DNA of 21,545 nt, taken from NCBI GenBank assembly GCA_937926065.1, contig CALANM010000040.1, positions 1 through 21,545 on the forward strand, in the 5' to 3' direction. Below are positions 1 to 6,941 of the stretch, piece after piece. A program made the translations under genes and the position numbers. Origin of the DNA: an uncultured Microbacterium sp. (lineage in GTDB: Bacteria; Actinomycetota; Actinomycetes; Actinomycetales; Microbacteriaceae). Within the stretch, counting starts at the first letter, position 1. The number at the start of each line of letters is the position of its first letter. The notes beneath the pieces were generated by a model, which saw nothing but the letters and a program-made list of their open reading frames with translations, did no database searches and was not told the DNA's origin.

Positions 1-72
1 CGGGCTGCTCCGACTCGGCGGGCTGCTCCGACTCGGCGGGCTGCTCCGGCTCGGTCGGCTGCTCCGGCTCGG
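1..72 (-). repeat. 18-bp in-frame tandem repeat in the probable rne
   Basis: Four consecutive 18-bp units occupy 1-18, 19-36, 37-54 and 55-72. The first two are identical; the third and fourth differ by one and two bases. A further diverged unit follows to about 90. Because 18 is divisible by three, unit gain or loss changes the number of six-residue PAESEQ/PTEPEQ blocks without breaking the frame. The array may continue beyond the window. Confidence 0.85.
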
Positions 73-226
73 CGACCTGCTCGACCGTGGGCGCATCCGG
101 GTCGGCTCCCGCCACATCTGAGTCCGGCGCCGCCGCGACGTCGACGGACTCGTCGACGAGATCCGTCAGCGGCAGCTGAAGATCCAGGGTTTCGGGAGCG
201 GGCGTGTCCTTGTTGTCATCGGCCAT
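1..226 (-). CDS. rne: Probable ribonuclease E/G, N-terminal fragment (partial)
   Basis: The visible part is the first 75 codons of a minus-strand gene that leaves the window at its left edge. It starts MADDNKDTPAPETLDLQLPL and turns into an acidic, low-complexity region rich in Pro, Glu, Ala and Gln, with six-residue repeats of the type PAESEQ and PTEPEQ. The ATG at 224-226 is preceded by a good Shine-Dalgarno (AAGGAG, 237-242 on the minus strand). No catalytic domain is inside the window, so the product is inferred. Actinobacterial RNase E proteins often carry a long acidic N-terminal extension before the S1 and catalytic domains, and in Microbacteriaceae rne commonly lies beside a VKOR gene and ndk, as here. 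RNase E would cut single-stranded RNA in mRNA decay and rRNA/tRNA maturation. Any other protein with an acidic disordered N-terminus would fit the visible sequence equally well. That it is a coding start is fairly certain; the name is moderately so. Confidence 0.6.
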   Translation of the reverse strand, partial: MADDNKDTPAPETLDLQLPLTDLVDESVDVAAAPDSDVAGADPDAPTVEQVAEPEQPTEPEQPAESEQPAESEQP

Positions 227-243
227 CACTGGCTTACTCCTTG

Positions 244-266
244 CGGACGGCTCCGCGCGCCGTCCG
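244..266 (-). promoter_or_regulatory. Hairpin abutting the Shine-Dalgarno of the probable rne
   Basis: In the minus-strand transcript CGGACGGC pairs perfectly with GCCGTCCG (8 bp, 7-nt loop), and the stem ends one base before the AAGGAG Shine-Dalgarno at 237-242. A second small hairpin, GGGCG-N5-CGCCC, sits at 351-365 in the same leader. RNase E in other bacteria controls its own mRNA through leader hairpins; whether that applies here is inference. Confidence 0.45.
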
Positions 267-413
267 GCGAAAATCTGGCGGCGCCGCTCCCTGAGGAAGG
301 GGCCGCGAACTCACTCGGTGTGCAGCCGGCTCAAGGCTCTCGCTGCGAAAGGGCGTTCATCGCCCGAAGTCTCTGTGATGCGGTCGCGGCGCGGCCGCGG
401 GAGCATCCGGATC

Positions 414-422
414 ATTATCGCA
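414..422 (-). promoter_or_regulatory. Extended -10 promoter for the probable rne
   Basis: The minus strand reads TGC-GATAAT, an extended -10 element (TGn followed by a near-consensus hexamer at 419-414). I see no clear -35. Transcription would start near 407 and leave a leader of about 180 nt before the ATG at 226, which contains two hairpins. Confidence 0.45.
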
Positions 423-444
423 CCTTCGCCGCCGAATCCGCGAT

Positions 445-459
445 CCGGGATATTCCCGG
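445..459. promoter_or_regulatory. Perfect palindrome between divergent rne and VKOR promoters
   Basis: CCGGGA-TAT-TCCCGG is a perfect inverted repeat of 6-bp arms around a 3-bp spacer. It lies just upstream of the proposed rne -10 (414-419) and about 50 bp upstream of the proposed VKOR transcription start. Its position suits a dimeric regulator serving one or both genes. No known factor is assigned. Confidence 0.35.
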
Positions 460-494
460 CGTGTGCGCACGACGGCTCGCCAGTCGGCCAGTGC

Positions 495-500
495 GATACT
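495..500 (+). promoter_or_regulatory. -10 element for a leaderless VKOR mRNA
   Basis: GATACT lies six bases before the ATG at 507, so transcription should begin at or next to the start codon. There is no Shine-Dalgarno, which agrees with a leaderless message. No convincing -35 was seen. Confidence 0.4.
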
Positions 501-506
501 CAGAGC

Positions 507-1106
507 ATGTCGTCGCGCCTCACCCACACCCGTCCTAAGGCGCTGGCGGTCTGGCTGATCATCGCGGGCGCGATCGGCTGGATCGCGGCGTTCGAGCTGA
601 CGATCGAGAAGTTCCGCCTGTTGCAGAACCCTGGCGCGTCGGCGTCGTGCGACTTCAGCATCCTCGTGCAGTGCGGCGCGAACCTGAACTCGCCGCAAGG
701 CGCGGTCTTCGGCTTCCCGAACCCGATCCTGGGGCTCACCGGCTGGATCGCGCCCATTATCGTGGGCGTCGCGATTCTCGCGGGCGCCCGGTTCGCGCGC
801 TGGTTCTGGTGGTGCTTCTGGGCCGGCATCGCGTTCGCATTCGGCTTCGTGATCTGGCTCATCAGCCAGAGCATCTTCGTGCTCGGCACGCTCTGCCCGT
901 GGTGCATGGTGACGTGGTCGGCAGCGATCCCGACGTTCTACGCCGTGACGCTGCACCTGCTGCGCTCCGGCGTCGTGCCGGTGCCGGAGCGTGCGCAGAA
1001 AGCGTCTCAGACGCTCATGGAGTGGATTCCCCTGCTGACTGTCGTCAGCTACGTCATCGTCGCGCTGATCGCTCAGCTCCGGCTCGACTGGATCGGCACT
1101 CTCTGA
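507..1106 (+). CDS. Vitamin K epoxide reductase (VKOR) family membrane protein
   Basis: A 199-residue integral membrane protein with about five hydrophobic segments (roughly 11-30, 73-93, 98-122, 134-152 and 171-190). The redox centre CPWC is at residues 130-133 (context LGTLCPWCM), and the loop cysteine pair Cys48 and Cys56 lies in a segment reading SCDFSILVQCG; Cys103 is additional. This is the bacterial VKOR layout, in which quinone-linked VKOR re-oxidises a DsbA-like or thioredoxin-like partner that forms disulfides in exported proteins. Many bacterial VKORs carry a fused thioredoxin domain; this one does not, so its partner is encoded elsewhere. The start at 507 is preferred over the upstream in-frame ATG at 204, because the extra 101 codons are Arg-rich, cross the rne leader and show no domain. 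The gene converges on ndk with 43 bp between stops. Confidence 0.9.
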   Translation: MSSRLTHTRPKALAVWLIIAGAIGWIAAFELTIEKFRLLQNPGASASCDFSILVQCGANLNSPQGAVFGFPNPILGLTGWIAPIIVGVAILAGARFARWFWWCFWAGIAFAFGFVIWLISQSIFVLGTLCPWCMVTWSAAIPTFYAVTLHLLRSGVVPVPERAQKASQTLMEWIPLLTVVSYVIVALIAQLRLDWIGTL

Positions 1107-1149
1107 CGGCGCGCCACTCTCCCAAGGACCGAGGGCTCAGGCAGCTCGT

Positions 1150-1563
1150 TCAGAACCAGATCGCCAGCTCGCGCGCGGCAGACTCCGGGCTGTCGCTCCC
1201 GTGAACCAGGTTCTGCTGGACCTTCGCGCCCCAGTCGCGGCCGAAGTCGCCGCGAATCGTGCCCGGAGCGGCCGTCGTCGGGTCGGTCGTGCCGGCGAGG
1301 GCACGGAAGCCTTCGATGACGCGGTTCCCGGCGAGGCGGATTGCGACCGAGGGGCCGGACAGCATGAACTCGAGCAGAGGCTCGTAGAACGGCTTGCCGG
1401 CGTGCTCTGCGTAGTGCTTCTCCAGCGTGTCGCGATCGGGCTCGACGAGCTTGATGTCGACGAGCGAGTAGCCCTTCTGCTCGATGCGGGCCAGGATCGC
1501 GCCGGTGAGTCCGCGGGCGACGCCGTCCGGCTTGATCAGGACGAGGGTCTCTTCGGTCGGCAT
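1150..1563 (-). CDS. ndk: Nucleoside diphosphate kinase
   Basis: A 137-residue protein, the normal length for bacterial NDK. It transfers the gamma phosphate of ATP to other nucleoside diphosphates through a phosphohistidine, balancing NTP and dNTP pools in the cytoplasm. The family signature NLVHGSDS is present with catalytic His121, along with the N-terminal LVLIKPDGV strand and helix and the GTIRGDFG segment that lines the nucleotide site. The ATG at 1563 follows the stop of the upstream DUF4233 gene after one base, so ndk is the last gene of the ileS-folC-DUF4233-ndk operon. It converges with the VKOR gene; I found no convincing hairpin in the 43 bp between them. Confidence 0.97.
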   Translation of the reverse strand: MPTEETLVLIKPDGVARGLTGAILARIEQKGYSLVDIKLVEPDRDTLEKHYAEHAGKPFYEPLLEFMLSGPSVAIRLAGNRVIEGFRALAGTTDPTTAAPGTIRGDFGRDWGAKVQQNLVHGSDSPESAARELAIWF

Positions 1564-1564
1564 G

Positions 1565-1951
1565 TCATTCTCCGTTCATCGTTTCGGCGGCTCGACGCGC
1601 ATTGCGCCGGTCGAGTTCACCGCCTTTGATCGTCGCATATGCGTAGAGGGCGCCGAAGACGAGCGCCACGAGGCCGAGGGCCGGCACAAGGAATGCTCCG
1701 AGAGCCAGGATCGCCTGCAGCGCCCAGCCGAGGCCGATGCCCCATGGGTGGCGCAGCGCGGGTGCAAGGGCGATCATCGCAATCGCCAGCACGATGCCCG
1801 CGACGATGCCCCACCAGGGCTCGAGCCCCGCCGGGAGCGCCTTCAGCCCGTAGACCACGAGGCCGCCGAGGAACACCACGACCGACTCGAAGCCGAGCAC
1901 GATGGATGCCAGGGACTCGCGCGCCCCGCGCGCCCGTCGCTCGCGCGTCAC
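1565..1951 (-). CDS. Small DUF4233-type membrane protein
   Basis: A predicted 128-residue protein with a short basic N-terminus (TRERRARGARES) and four hydrophobic stretches, ending in a charged tail (GGELDRRNARRAAE). Length, hydrophobic pattern and position directly after folC match the actinobacterial DUF4233 family; its function is unknown. I chose the GTG at 1951, which overlaps the folC stop as GTGA. The frame is open further upstream to 2062, but that part is an Arg/Gly-rich shadow of folC. One base separates its stop from the ndk ATG, so translation is probably coupled on both sides. The name is based on recall of family context rather than on a motif. Confidence 0.75.
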   Translation of the reverse strand: MTRERRARGARESLASIVLGFESVVVFLGGLVVYGLKALPAGLEPWWGIVAGIVLAIAMIALAPALRHPWGIGLGWALQAILALGAFLVPALGLVALVFGALYAYATIKGGELDRRNARRAAETMNGE

Positions 1952-3300
1952 GCCTGCCACCCGTCCTTCCAGTTCTCCTCGGCGGCGAGCTGCAGCGCCT
2001 CGCCCGCGAGGACGACGCTTCCCGCGATCACGACCGCGCGCCGGTCTGAGGACGCCGCCCATTCGCGCGCCGCGTCTGCGGCATCGGCGAGTGTCGGGTG
2101 CACCGTGACCGGCGTGCCGATCTGTTCGACGAGATCGGCGATCCGGTCGGGATCGGCGGCGCGTTCAGAGTCTGGGGCTGTCGCGAACACCTGCGCGGCC
2201 ATCGGTGCGAGGGTCGCGGCGATGCCCGCCGCATCCTTGTCGCCGAAGACTCCCAGGACCAGGCCCCACTCGTCGAAGTCGAAGGAGTCCCGAAGCGCCG
2301 CGACGAGCGACCGCGCGCCGTGCGGGTTGTGCGCGGCGTCGACGATGACCGTGGGCTGAATGCCGACGAGCTGGAGCCGCCCCGGCGAGGTCACCTGTGC
2401 GAGGCCCTCATTGAGAACGTCCGGAGCGATCGCCATGCCGCCGCCGCCGATGAGCGATTCGACCGCCGCGATCGCGAGCGCGGCATTGTGGGCCTGGTGT
2501 GCGCCGTACAGCGGCAGGTAGAGATCTTCGTAGGTGCCTGCCAGACCGCGTACGGTGAGCTGCTGTCCTCCGACGGCGAGCCTCTGGTCGGTCACGTCGA
2601 AGGCGTCGCCTTCGAAGGCGATCGTCGCGTCGTGTGCCTGAGCGGCATCGCGCAGCGGGCCCTCGGCGGCCGGGTCCTGCACCGCGGAGACCGCGGCCGC
2701 GCCCTGCTTGATGATGCCCGCCTTGACGGCGGTGATCTCAGCGACGGTGTCGCCGAGACGGTCGGCGTGGTCGATGTCGATCGGGGCGAACACCGCGACG
2801 TCTCCGTCGGCCGTGTTGGTCGAGTCCCAGGTGCCGCCCATGCCGACCTCGACGACCGCCACGTCGACGGGCGCGTCCGCGAACGCGACGAACGCCAGCA
2901 CGGTGAGCAGCTCGAAGAAGGTCAGCGGCGCGTCGCCCTGCGCCTCCAGCTCTGCGTCGACCAGCTCGACGAAGGGCGTGATCTCGTCCCAGGCGTCCGC
3001 GATCGCCGCATCCTCGATCGGCTCGCCGTCGATCATGATCCGCTCCGTGAAGCGCTCAAGATGCGGACTCGTGAACAGACCCGTGCGCAGGCCGTGTGCC
3101 CGCACGAGGCTCTCGACGATGCGACTCGTCGAGGTCTTGCCGTTCGTTCCGGTGACGTGCACGACGCGGTAGGTGCGCTGCGGGTCGTCGAGCAGCTCGA
3201 GCACGCGGCGCGTGCGCTCGATGCGGGGCTGCACCCATCGTTCGCCCTGGCGGGTGAGCAGCGCGTCGTACACGGCGTCTGCTCTGCTTCGGTCACTCAC
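1948..3300 (-). CDS. folC: Folylpolyglutamate synthase / dihydrofolate synthase
   Basis: A 450-residue Mur-ligase-family enzyme. The ATP-binding loop GTNGKTS is at residues 51-57, followed by the family block GLFTSPHLERFTERI, a central VVEVGMGGTWDSTN segment and, in the C-terminal domain, VDAAHNPHGA. FolC adds glutamate to dihydropteroate (making dihydrofolate) and extends gamma-glutamyl tails on reduced folates in the cytoplasm. The start is the GTG at 3300, which overlaps the ileS stop as GTGA; the 3' end overlaps the DUF4233 start in the same manner. It is therefore the second gene of the operon and may depend on ileS translation. Nothing appears damaged, and length is normal for actinobacterial FolC. 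Confidence 0.96.
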   Translation of the reverse strand: MSDRSRADAVYDALLTRQGERWVQPRIERTRRVLELLDDPQRTYRVVHVTGTNGKTSTSRIVESLVRAHGLRTGLFTSPHLERFTERIMIDGEPIEDAAIADAWDEITPFVELVDAELEAQGDAPLTFFELLTVLAFVAFADAPVDVAVVEVGMGGTWDSTNTADGDVAVFAPIDIDHADRLGDTVAEITAVKAGIIKQGAAAVSAVQDPAAEGPLRDAAQAHDATIAFEGDAFDVTDQRLAVGGQQLTVRGLAGTYEDLYLPLYGAHQAHNAALAIAAVESLIGGGGMAIAPDVLNEGLAQVTSPGRLQLVGIQPTVIVDAAHNPHGARSLVAALRDSFDFDEWGLVLGVFGDKDAAGIAATLAPMAAQVFATAPDSERAADPDRIADLVEQIGTPVTVHPTLADAADAAREWAASSDRRAVVIAGSVVLAGEALQLAAEENWKDGWQA

Positions 3301-6300
3301 GTGTCGTCTCCGATCCTGGTCACGGCGATCGTCAGGTCGCCCGCGTTCGCGTATGTGCCGGCCGGGACGGATGCCGTGTGGTCGGCGTCGACGGTCTGTC
3401 CCGCCGCGAGCACCGAGCCCACGCCCTTGAGCACTCGGCCCTCGGGGGCGACGACCGCATAGTCGAGTGCGAGTGTCTCGGCGGCCACGCCCGCCACCTC
3501 GAATGCGGAGGCGACGGCCTTCGCATCGGCCTCGTCGGCGAACAGCAGTTGCAGCCGAATGCGGTCGCTGACCTCGAACCCGGCGGCCTTCCGCGTGTCC
3601 TGGACCGCGCGGATCACATCGCGAGCCAGGCCCTCGGCCTCGAGCTCGGGCGTCGTCGCGGTGTCGAGCAGCACGAAGCCGCCGGCGGCCAGCAGCGCAA
3701 TGGCGGTGCCTTCGGCGACTCCCCCAGCCTCGAGGGTGAGCTCGTACTCTCCCTCCTGCAGTGCGACGCCGTCGACGACGACCGTGCCTTCTTCAACGGT
3801 CCACAGGCCGGCCTTGGCGCCTGCGATGACGTGCTGCACCTGTTTGCCGAGGCGCGGACCCGCGGCGCGCGCGTTCACGGTCAGCCGCTGGCTGATGCCG
3901 TACTGATCCGCAAGACCCTCCGTGAGCTCGACGAGCTCGACGACCTTCACATTGAGCTCGTCCCGCAGGATCTCCTCGAACTGCGCAAGCGACGCCGCAT
4001 CGGTCAGAGCCACTGTGAGGCGCGCGAGGGGCAGGCGCACGCGTCTGCCCTCCTTCTTGCGCAGTGCGTTGGCGACCGAAGACACCTCGCGCACGGCGTC
4101 CATCGCGGAGCGAATGTCACCGGCCGGAGCGAACTGCGCGGCATCCGGCCAGTCCTGCAGGTGCACGCTGCGGCCACCGGTCAGGCCCTGCCATACGCGC
4201 TCGGTGACGAGTGGGAGCAGCGGCGCCGCGACGCGCGTGAGCGTCTCAAGCACCGTGTACAGCGTGTCGAAAGCCTCCGTGGTGGTCGGATCATGCGGGT
4301 CGACGCCTACCCAGAAGCGGTCGCGCGAACGGCGGATGTACCAGTTGGTGAGCGCCTCGGCGAAGTCGCGCAGCTTGGCGGCGGCCATCGTGGAGTCGAG
4401 CTCCTCGAGGTCCACGGCCACGTCACGGACGAGGTCGCCGAGCAGCGCCAGGATGTAGCGGTCGAGCACGTGGGTCGAGTCGGTGCGCCAGGACGCCTCG
4501 TAGCCGCGTGCGTCGCCTTCGGTCCCGACAGTGGCTGCGTTGGCGTAGGTGGCGAAGAAGTACCACGCGTTCCACAGCGGCAGCAGGAACTCCCGCACGC
4601 CCGCGCGGATCCCCTCTTCCGTCACGACGAGGTTGCCGCCGCGCAGCACCGACGACCCCATGAGGAACCAGCGCATCGCGTCGGAGCCGTCACGGTCGAA
4701 CACCTCGCTGACGTCGGGGTAGTTCCGCAGCGACTTGGACATCTTCTGCCCGTCGCTGCCCAGCACGATGCCGTGGCAGGCGACGCCGGCGAACGCCGGA
4801 CGGTCGAACAGCGCTCCCGAGAGCACGTGCATGACGTAGAACCAGCCGCGGGTCTGGCCGATGTACTCCACGATGAAGTCCGCTGGCGCGTGCGTGTCGA
4901 ACCATTGGCGGTTCTCGAAGGGATAGTGCACCTGCGCGTACGGCATCGAGCCGGAGTCGAACCAGACGTCGAAGACGTCTTCGATGCGCCTCATGGTCGA
5001 CTGACCGGTCGGGTCGTCGGGGTTCGGGCGGGTGAGGTCGTCGATGTAGGGGCGGTGCAGGTCCACCTCGCCCTGATCGTTGACGGGGAGCCGGCCGAAG
5101 TCGCGCTCCAGCTCTTCGAGCGATCCGTAGACGTCGACGCGCGGGTACTCGGGGTTGTCGCTCTTCCACACGGGGATCGGCGACCCCCAGTAGCGGTTGC
5201 GGCTGATCGACCAGTCGCGAGCGCCTTCCAGCCACTTGCCGAACTGGCCGTGCTTGACGTTCTCGGGCGCCCACGTGATCTGCTCGTTGAGCTCGATGAG
5301 GCGGTCCTTGATGGCGGTCACACGGACGAACCAGCTCGAGACGGCCTTGTAGATGAGAGGGTTGCGGCAGCGCCAGCAGTGGGGGTAGGAGTGCTCGTAG
5401 CTGGCTTCGCGCAGGAGCCGTCCCTCGGACTTCAGGAGTCGGATGAGCGGGCGGTTTGCGTCCATCCAGAGCTCTCCGGCGACGTCGGTCACCTGCGGAA
5501 GGAACCGGCCCCCGTCATCGAGGCTCATGATCAGCGGTATGCCGGCGGCCTCGGTGACGCGCTGGTCGTCCTCGCCGTAGGCGGGAGCCTGATGCACGAT
5601 GCCGGTGCCGTCGCTCGTCGTGACGTAGTCGTCGACGAGGATGCGCCAGGCGTTCTCCGTGTGCCACACGGACGCGTCGGCGTAGTAGTCGAAGAGCCGG
5701 TCGTAGTGCACGTCGGCCAGCTCCGCCCCCTTCACCGTGCGCTCGATGGCGTCGCGCGCCGTGTCGGCGGACTCGTATCCGAGGTCCTTCGCGTAGTTTC
5801 CCAGCAGGTCGACCGCCAGGAGATATCGGTGTCCCTCCCCCTCGGCGCGGTCGGCATGAACGTCCGCGGCACCCTGCGGCCCGCCTGGGACCACGGCGTA
5901 CTCGATGTCGGGACCGACGGCGAGAGCGAAGTTGGTGGGCAGCGTCCATGGCGTCGTCGTCCACGCCAGGGCCCGCACGCCCGTGAGGCCCAGCGACTCC
6001 GCCTTCGCCCCTACCAGCGGGAAGGTGACCGTCACCGAGGGATCCTGACGCATCTTGTAGACGTCATCGTCCATGCGCAGCTCGTGGTTGGACAGCGGCG
6101 TCTCATCGCGCCAGCAGTAGGGCAGCACTCGGTGACCCTCGTAGGCGAGCCCCTTGTCCCAGAGGCTCTTGAACGCCCACAGGACCGATTCCATGTAGCC
6201 GGTGTCGAGTGTCTTGTAGCCGCGCTCGAAATCGACCCAGCGTGCCTGGCGAGTGACGTAGTCCTCCCACTCGCGCGTGTACTCGAGCACCGATGACTTC

Positions 6301-6689
6301 GCCTTGGCGTTGAAGGCGGCGATGCCCATCTGCTCGATCTGGCTCTTCTCGGTGATGCCGAGCTGCTTCATCGCCTCGAGTTCGGCCGGCAGGCCATGCG
6401 TGTCCCAGCCGAAGACGCGGTCGACCCTGTGGCCGCGCATGGTCTGGAAACGCGGGAACAGGTCCTTCGCGTATCCCGTGAGGAGGTGACCGTAGTGCGG
6501 AAGGCCGTTCGCGAAGGGAGGGCCGTCATAGAAGACCCACTCGTCGGCTCCCTCGCGCTGCGCGATGGACGCGCGGAATGTGTCGTCGCGCTTCCAGAAA
6601 TCGAGGATCTCGCGCTCGATCTCGGGGAAACGAGGGCTGGGCACGACGTCGGCGGCGGGGCCGAAAGCAGAGGTCTTCGGATAGGTCAT
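3297..6689 (-). CDS. ileS: Isoleucyl-tRNA synthetase, long eukaryote-like type
   Basis: A 1130-residue class I synthetase that charges tRNA-Ile. The ATP signature is HYGH (65-68, in NGLPHYGHLL) and the second signature KMSKS is at 649-653. The editing domain shows WTTTPWTLPTN and GTGIVHQAPAYGEDD, which clear misactivated valine. The GWDTHGLPAE block, KMSKSLRNYPDV and the length mark the IleS2-like branch found in actinobacteria, eukaryotes and mupirocin-resistant enzymes, rather than the shorter IleS1 of most bacteria. The ATG at 6689 is chosen because GGAG lies just upstream (minus strand, 6697-6694) and the homologous N-terminus begins there. The frame stays open for 333 further codons, but these cross the T-box leader and the opposite-strand pentapeptide gene. 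It heads the operon with folC, DUF4233 and ndk. Confidence 0.97.
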   Translation of the reverse strand: MTYPKTSAFGPAADVVPSPRFPEIEREILDFWKRDDTFRASIAQREGADEWVFYDGPPFANGLPHYGHLLTGYAKDLFPRFQTMRGHRVDRVFGWDTHGLPAELEAMKQLGITEKSQIEQMGIAAFNAKAKSSVLEYTREWEDYVTRQARWVDFERGYKTLDTGYMESVLWAFKSLWDKGLAYEGHRVLPYCWRDETPLSNHELRMDDDVYKMRQDPSVTVTFPLVGAKAESLGLTGVRALAWTTTPWTLPTNFALAVGPDIEYAVVPGGPQGAADVHADRAEGEGHRYLLAVDLLGNYAKDLGYESADTARDAIERTVKGAELADVHYDRLFDYYADASVWHTENAWRILVDDYVTTSDGTGIVHQAPAYGEDDQRVTEAAGIPLIMSLDDGGRFLPQVTDVAGELWMDANRPLIRLLKSEGRLLREASYEHSYPHCWRCRNPLIYKAVSSWFVRVTAIKDRLIELNEQITWAPENVKHGQFGKWLEGARDWSISRNRYWGSPIPVWKSDNPEYPRVDVYGSLEELERDFGRLPVNDQGEVDLHRPYIDDLTRPNPDDPTGQSTMRRIEDVFDVWFDSGSMPYAQVHYPFENRQWFDTHAPADFIVEYIGQTRGWFYVMHVLSGALFDRPAFAGVACHGIVLGSDGQKMSKSLRNYPDVSEVFDRDGSDAMRWFLMGSSVLRGGNLVVTEEGIRAGVREFLLPLWNAWYFFATYANAATVGTEGDARGYEASWRTDSTHVLDRYILALLGDLVRDVAVDLEELDSTMAAAKLRDFAEALTNWYIRRSRDRFWVGVDPHDPTTTEAFDTLYTVLETLTRVAAPLLPLVTERVWQGLTGGRSVHLQDWPDAAQFAPAGDIRSAMDAVREVSSVANALRKKEGRRVRLPLARLTVALTDAASLAQFEEILRDELNVKVVELVELTEGLADQYGISQRLTVNARAAGPRLGKQVQHVIAGAKAGLWTVEEGTVVVDGVALQEGEYELTLEAGGVAEGTAIALLAAGGFVLLDTATTPELEAEGLARDVIRAVQDTRKAAGFEVSDRIRLQLLFADEADAKAVASAFEVAGVAAETLALDYAVVAPEGRVLKGVGSVLAAGQTVDADHTASVPAGTYANAGDLTIAVTRIGDDT

Positions 6690-6885
6690 GTCTCTCCAGC
6701 AGGTGCGATGCTTCCTGCGAGGACGATCCTTCGGACCGCGGTACCACCCCGCTTGCCGTGCCCGCGGCGGCGGGGACGGCCTCTCTCCGACGGCTGTGAC
6801 GGGCCTGACCCGCTCGGTTCTACTCCCCCGGTGGTGACAGGGTTTCTTCCGAGAGCTCCCCGGTGATGGCCGGATCGATGCTGAT
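6690..6885 (-). promoter_or_regulatory. T-box riboswitch of ileS (translational type)
   Basis: The minus-strand leader carries the diagnostic T-box motif GGTGGTACCGCGG (6748-6736), whose TGGT can pair with the ACCA end of uncharged tRNA-Ile. Upstream, GCCATCACCGGGGAGC (starting at 6870) matches the actinobacterial ileS specifier region, with ATC at 6867-6865 as the isoleucine specifier. It is followed by TCTCGGAAGAAACC, typical of the shortened Stem I. There is no terminator with a U-run between the T-box and ileS. Instead the Shine-Dalgarno (GGAGAG, 6697-6692) sits beside a GCAGG/CCTGC hairpin (6717-6713 with 6703-6699), and TCC of the preceding TCCTC can reach its GGA. This supports translational control: when tRNA-Ile is uncharged the Shine-Dalgarno is freed. 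Confidence 0.93.
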
Positions 6886-6891
6886 CCAGCC

Positions 6892-6897
6892 AGTATA
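6892..6897 (-). promoter_or_regulatory. -10 element for the ileS operon
   Basis: TATACT on the minus strand lies just upstream of the T-box sequence and would start transcription near 6885, at the base of Stem I. It is the best -10 match in the gap. No clear -35 is seen at 17 bp. Confidence 0.6.
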
Positions 6898-6929
6898 GAG
6901 GGCGGGCGCCCTTCCCGACCTGTCGCAGA

Positions 6930-6935
6930 TATCCT
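6930..6935 (+). promoter_or_regulatory. -10 element for a leaderless pentapeptide-protein mRNA
   Basis: TATCCT ends six bases before the ATG at 6942, which would put the transcription start on the start codon. No Shine-Dalgarno is present. It lies 32 bp from the divergent ileS -10, so the two promoters share one short control region. Confidence 0.4.
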
Positions 6936-6941
6936 CGACGG

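Noticed and set aside
204..506. N-terminal extension of the VKOR gene to the ATG at 204
   Set aside because: Would overlap the rne start and leader and adds a low-complexity Arg-rich stretch; the leaderless start at 507 fits the family length.
2098..6296. Long plus-strand open frames opposite folC and ileS (up to 972 codons)
   Set aside because: They are antisense shadows of high-GC codon bias, with Arg/Val/Gly/Ala-rich composition and no motifs.
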